A DNA stretch of 64,000 nt from Chloroflexota bacterium (GTDB lineage: Bacteria > Chloroflexota > Dehalococcoidia > JABGRK01). The DNA is taken from assembly GCA_018648325.1 (NCBI GenBank), contig JABGRK010000010.1, forward strand, positions 134,621-198,620, written 5' to 3'. The notes below the pieces were generated by a model. The model worked only from the letters and a program-made list of their open reading frames with translations. It was not told the DNA's origin and ran no database searches. Positions 63,187 through 64,000 of the stretch are shown in pieces. Made by a program: the position numbers and the translations under genes. The stretch's first letter is position 1. Each line of letters starts with the position of its first letter.

Positions 63187-64000
63187 ATCAAAGCGGCACG
63201 TTTACACGTTTGCGGGAAACCGTTTCAGATAGATGATGTACCGGTACCAGAGGTTAAGGAAGGCCAGACGCTGGTAAAGGTAGTTGCCTCGTACGTCTGT
63301 AGCTCAGATATCGGCCTGGTCAAGCGAGAACGCCCGTGGGCCAAGATGCCGATGATACCGGGACACAACGTTACCGGTTCCATCGAAAAAGTCGGTCCCA
63401 ACGTCGCAGGTTTTAAAAAGGGTGACATGGTTGCTGTTTACGGTGCCTGGGGATGTGGAGAGTGTGAATTTTGCCGTCAGGGCGATGAACAGTTTTGCGA
63501 TCCTCGCAAATGGGTTGGGTTTGGGCCTGATGGTGGTTATGCCCAGTACCTGCTTGTCCCGGAACAACGCCACCTCATAAAAATAGGTGAATTAAGTCCT
63601 TACGATGTGGCTCCACTGCTGGATGCCGGTCTAACCGCTTACCGCGCTATCAAACAGGCGTTGCCTCTGCCGCATCCCGGCGCTTTTATCGAGATACTGG
63701 GCATAGGCAATATTGGATACTACGCGGTGCAAATAGCAAAAGTACTCAGTCCCACTTCAGAAGTTATTGCCGTTGACGTTTTGCAGGATAGGCTGCAACT
63801 GGCCGCCGGTCTTGGCTCCGACCATCAGATTCTGGCAGACAGCAGTGCGGTAAAGGACATCAGGGAAATCAGTGGTGCAGACGGTGTCAGCGTAATTGTT
63901 GATACCGTTGGCAGCGATGCGACCCTGGCGATAGCGGCGCAGACTGCGGGCAAGAGGGCTGTTATTGCTCTGGTAGGGCTGGCCGGGGGCAGGATCCCCA
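63187..64000 (+). CDS. Zinc-dependent alcohol dehydrogenase family protein (partial, cut by window end)
   Basis: At least 271 residues. Structural zinc cysteines are in CGECEFCRQGDEQFC. The catalytic Cys is in VCSSDIG, and the usual GHE reads GHNVTG, with Asn for Glu. The NAD(P) fold has GIGNIGYYAVQIAK. The start is unclear: no ATG, GTG or TTG lies at the family N-terminus (IKAARLHVCGKPF). ATC at 63187 is six bases after AAGGGGG, with ATT just before it. It is probably in one operon with the flavoprotein and ferredoxin. Confidence 0.85.
   Translation, partial: MKAARLHVCGKPFQIDDVPVPEVKEGQTLVKVVASYVCSSDIGLVKRERPWAKMPMIPGHNVTGSIEKVGPNVAGFKKGDMVAVYGAWGCGECEFCRQGDEQFCDPRKWVGFGPDGGYAQYLLVPEQRHLIKIGELSPYDVAPLLDAGLTAYRAIKQALPLPHPGAFIEILGIGNIGYYAVQIAKVLSPTSEVIAVDVLQDRLQLAAGLGSDHQILADSSAVKDIREISGADGVSVIVDTVGSDATLAIAAQTAGKRAVIALVGLAGGRIP

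Overview
The window looks like a chromosomal stretch of an anaerobic bacterium of the Chloroflexota, most likely class Dehalococcoidia. This is inference from gene content and family resemblance: a PyrR-controlled pyr operon with fused carbamoyl-phosphate synthase halves, a DUF166 protein, a small lysine-rich MGSRD-type protein, SWIM and DUF3786 proteins, an archaellin-like protein, and D-lactate-dehydrogenase-like Fe-S flavoproteins. No rRNA is present to settle it. There is no phage, insertion sequence or CRISPR array. The region is core chromosome with scattered lineage-specific genes.

Layout. 0-1 kb: the end of feoB, a small Cys-rich protein and a DtxR-FeoA regulator (ferrous iron uptake). 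1-4.7 kb: lgt, two tRNA-Ser genes (CGA and GGA), purA and a frameshifted surface-protein gene. 4.7-16.6 kb (minus strand): the operon pyrR-pyrB-pyrC-carA-carB1-carB2-pyrK, its genes overlapping by 4 bp except around the second carB, led by a PyrR-type attenuator. It makes carbamoyl phosphate, carbamoyl aspartate and dihydroorotate, and supplies the electron-transfer subunit of dihydroorotate dehydrogenase; the pyrD partner is not in the window. 16.6-20.3 kb: dnaA, a probable oriC, obgE and nadD. 20.5-22.2 kb: an autoregulated ECF sigma/anti-sigma pair. 22.2-30.9 kb: gyrB, two membrane proteins, ftsH, acylphosphatase, a 44-aa protein, folC, fabF and a SWIM protein. 31-43 kb: a broken beta-propeller gene, TatD, two small enzymes, moaD-moaE, a hydrolase, DUF166, an M28 peptidase, a MATE pump with a double-MerR regulator, DUF3786 and leuS.

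43-64 kb: a repeat-rich intergenic region, an ArsR regulator, a large FAD/Fe-S oxidoreductase interrupted by one in-frame stop, rlmN, and a PadR/HAAS membrane-sensor locus divergent from a two-component system plus ABC exporter (response regulator, kinase, permease, ATPase) with matching operator repeats. Then come DUF454, an NQO1-like reductase, an acetyltransferase, a single archaellin-like gene, zinc-ribbon and other membrane proteins, arsC, MFS and EamA transporters, and a flavoprotein-ferredoxin-alcohol-dehydrogenase cluster cut by the window end.

The most interesting points are a three-part aspartate carbamoyltransferase (catalytic domain, PyrI-like zinc domain, degenerate Ada-like module), tandem dissimilar full-length carB genes, an orphan bacterial archaellin, a PadR/HAAS chimeric gene that records a recombination event, the interrupted oxidoreductase with a Met/Pro-rich tail, a pyr attenuator whose 3' arm doubles as the pyrR ribosome-binding site, three genes with near-cognate start codons (CTG, ATA, ATC), and recurrent extended -10 promoters that predict leaderless mRNAs.
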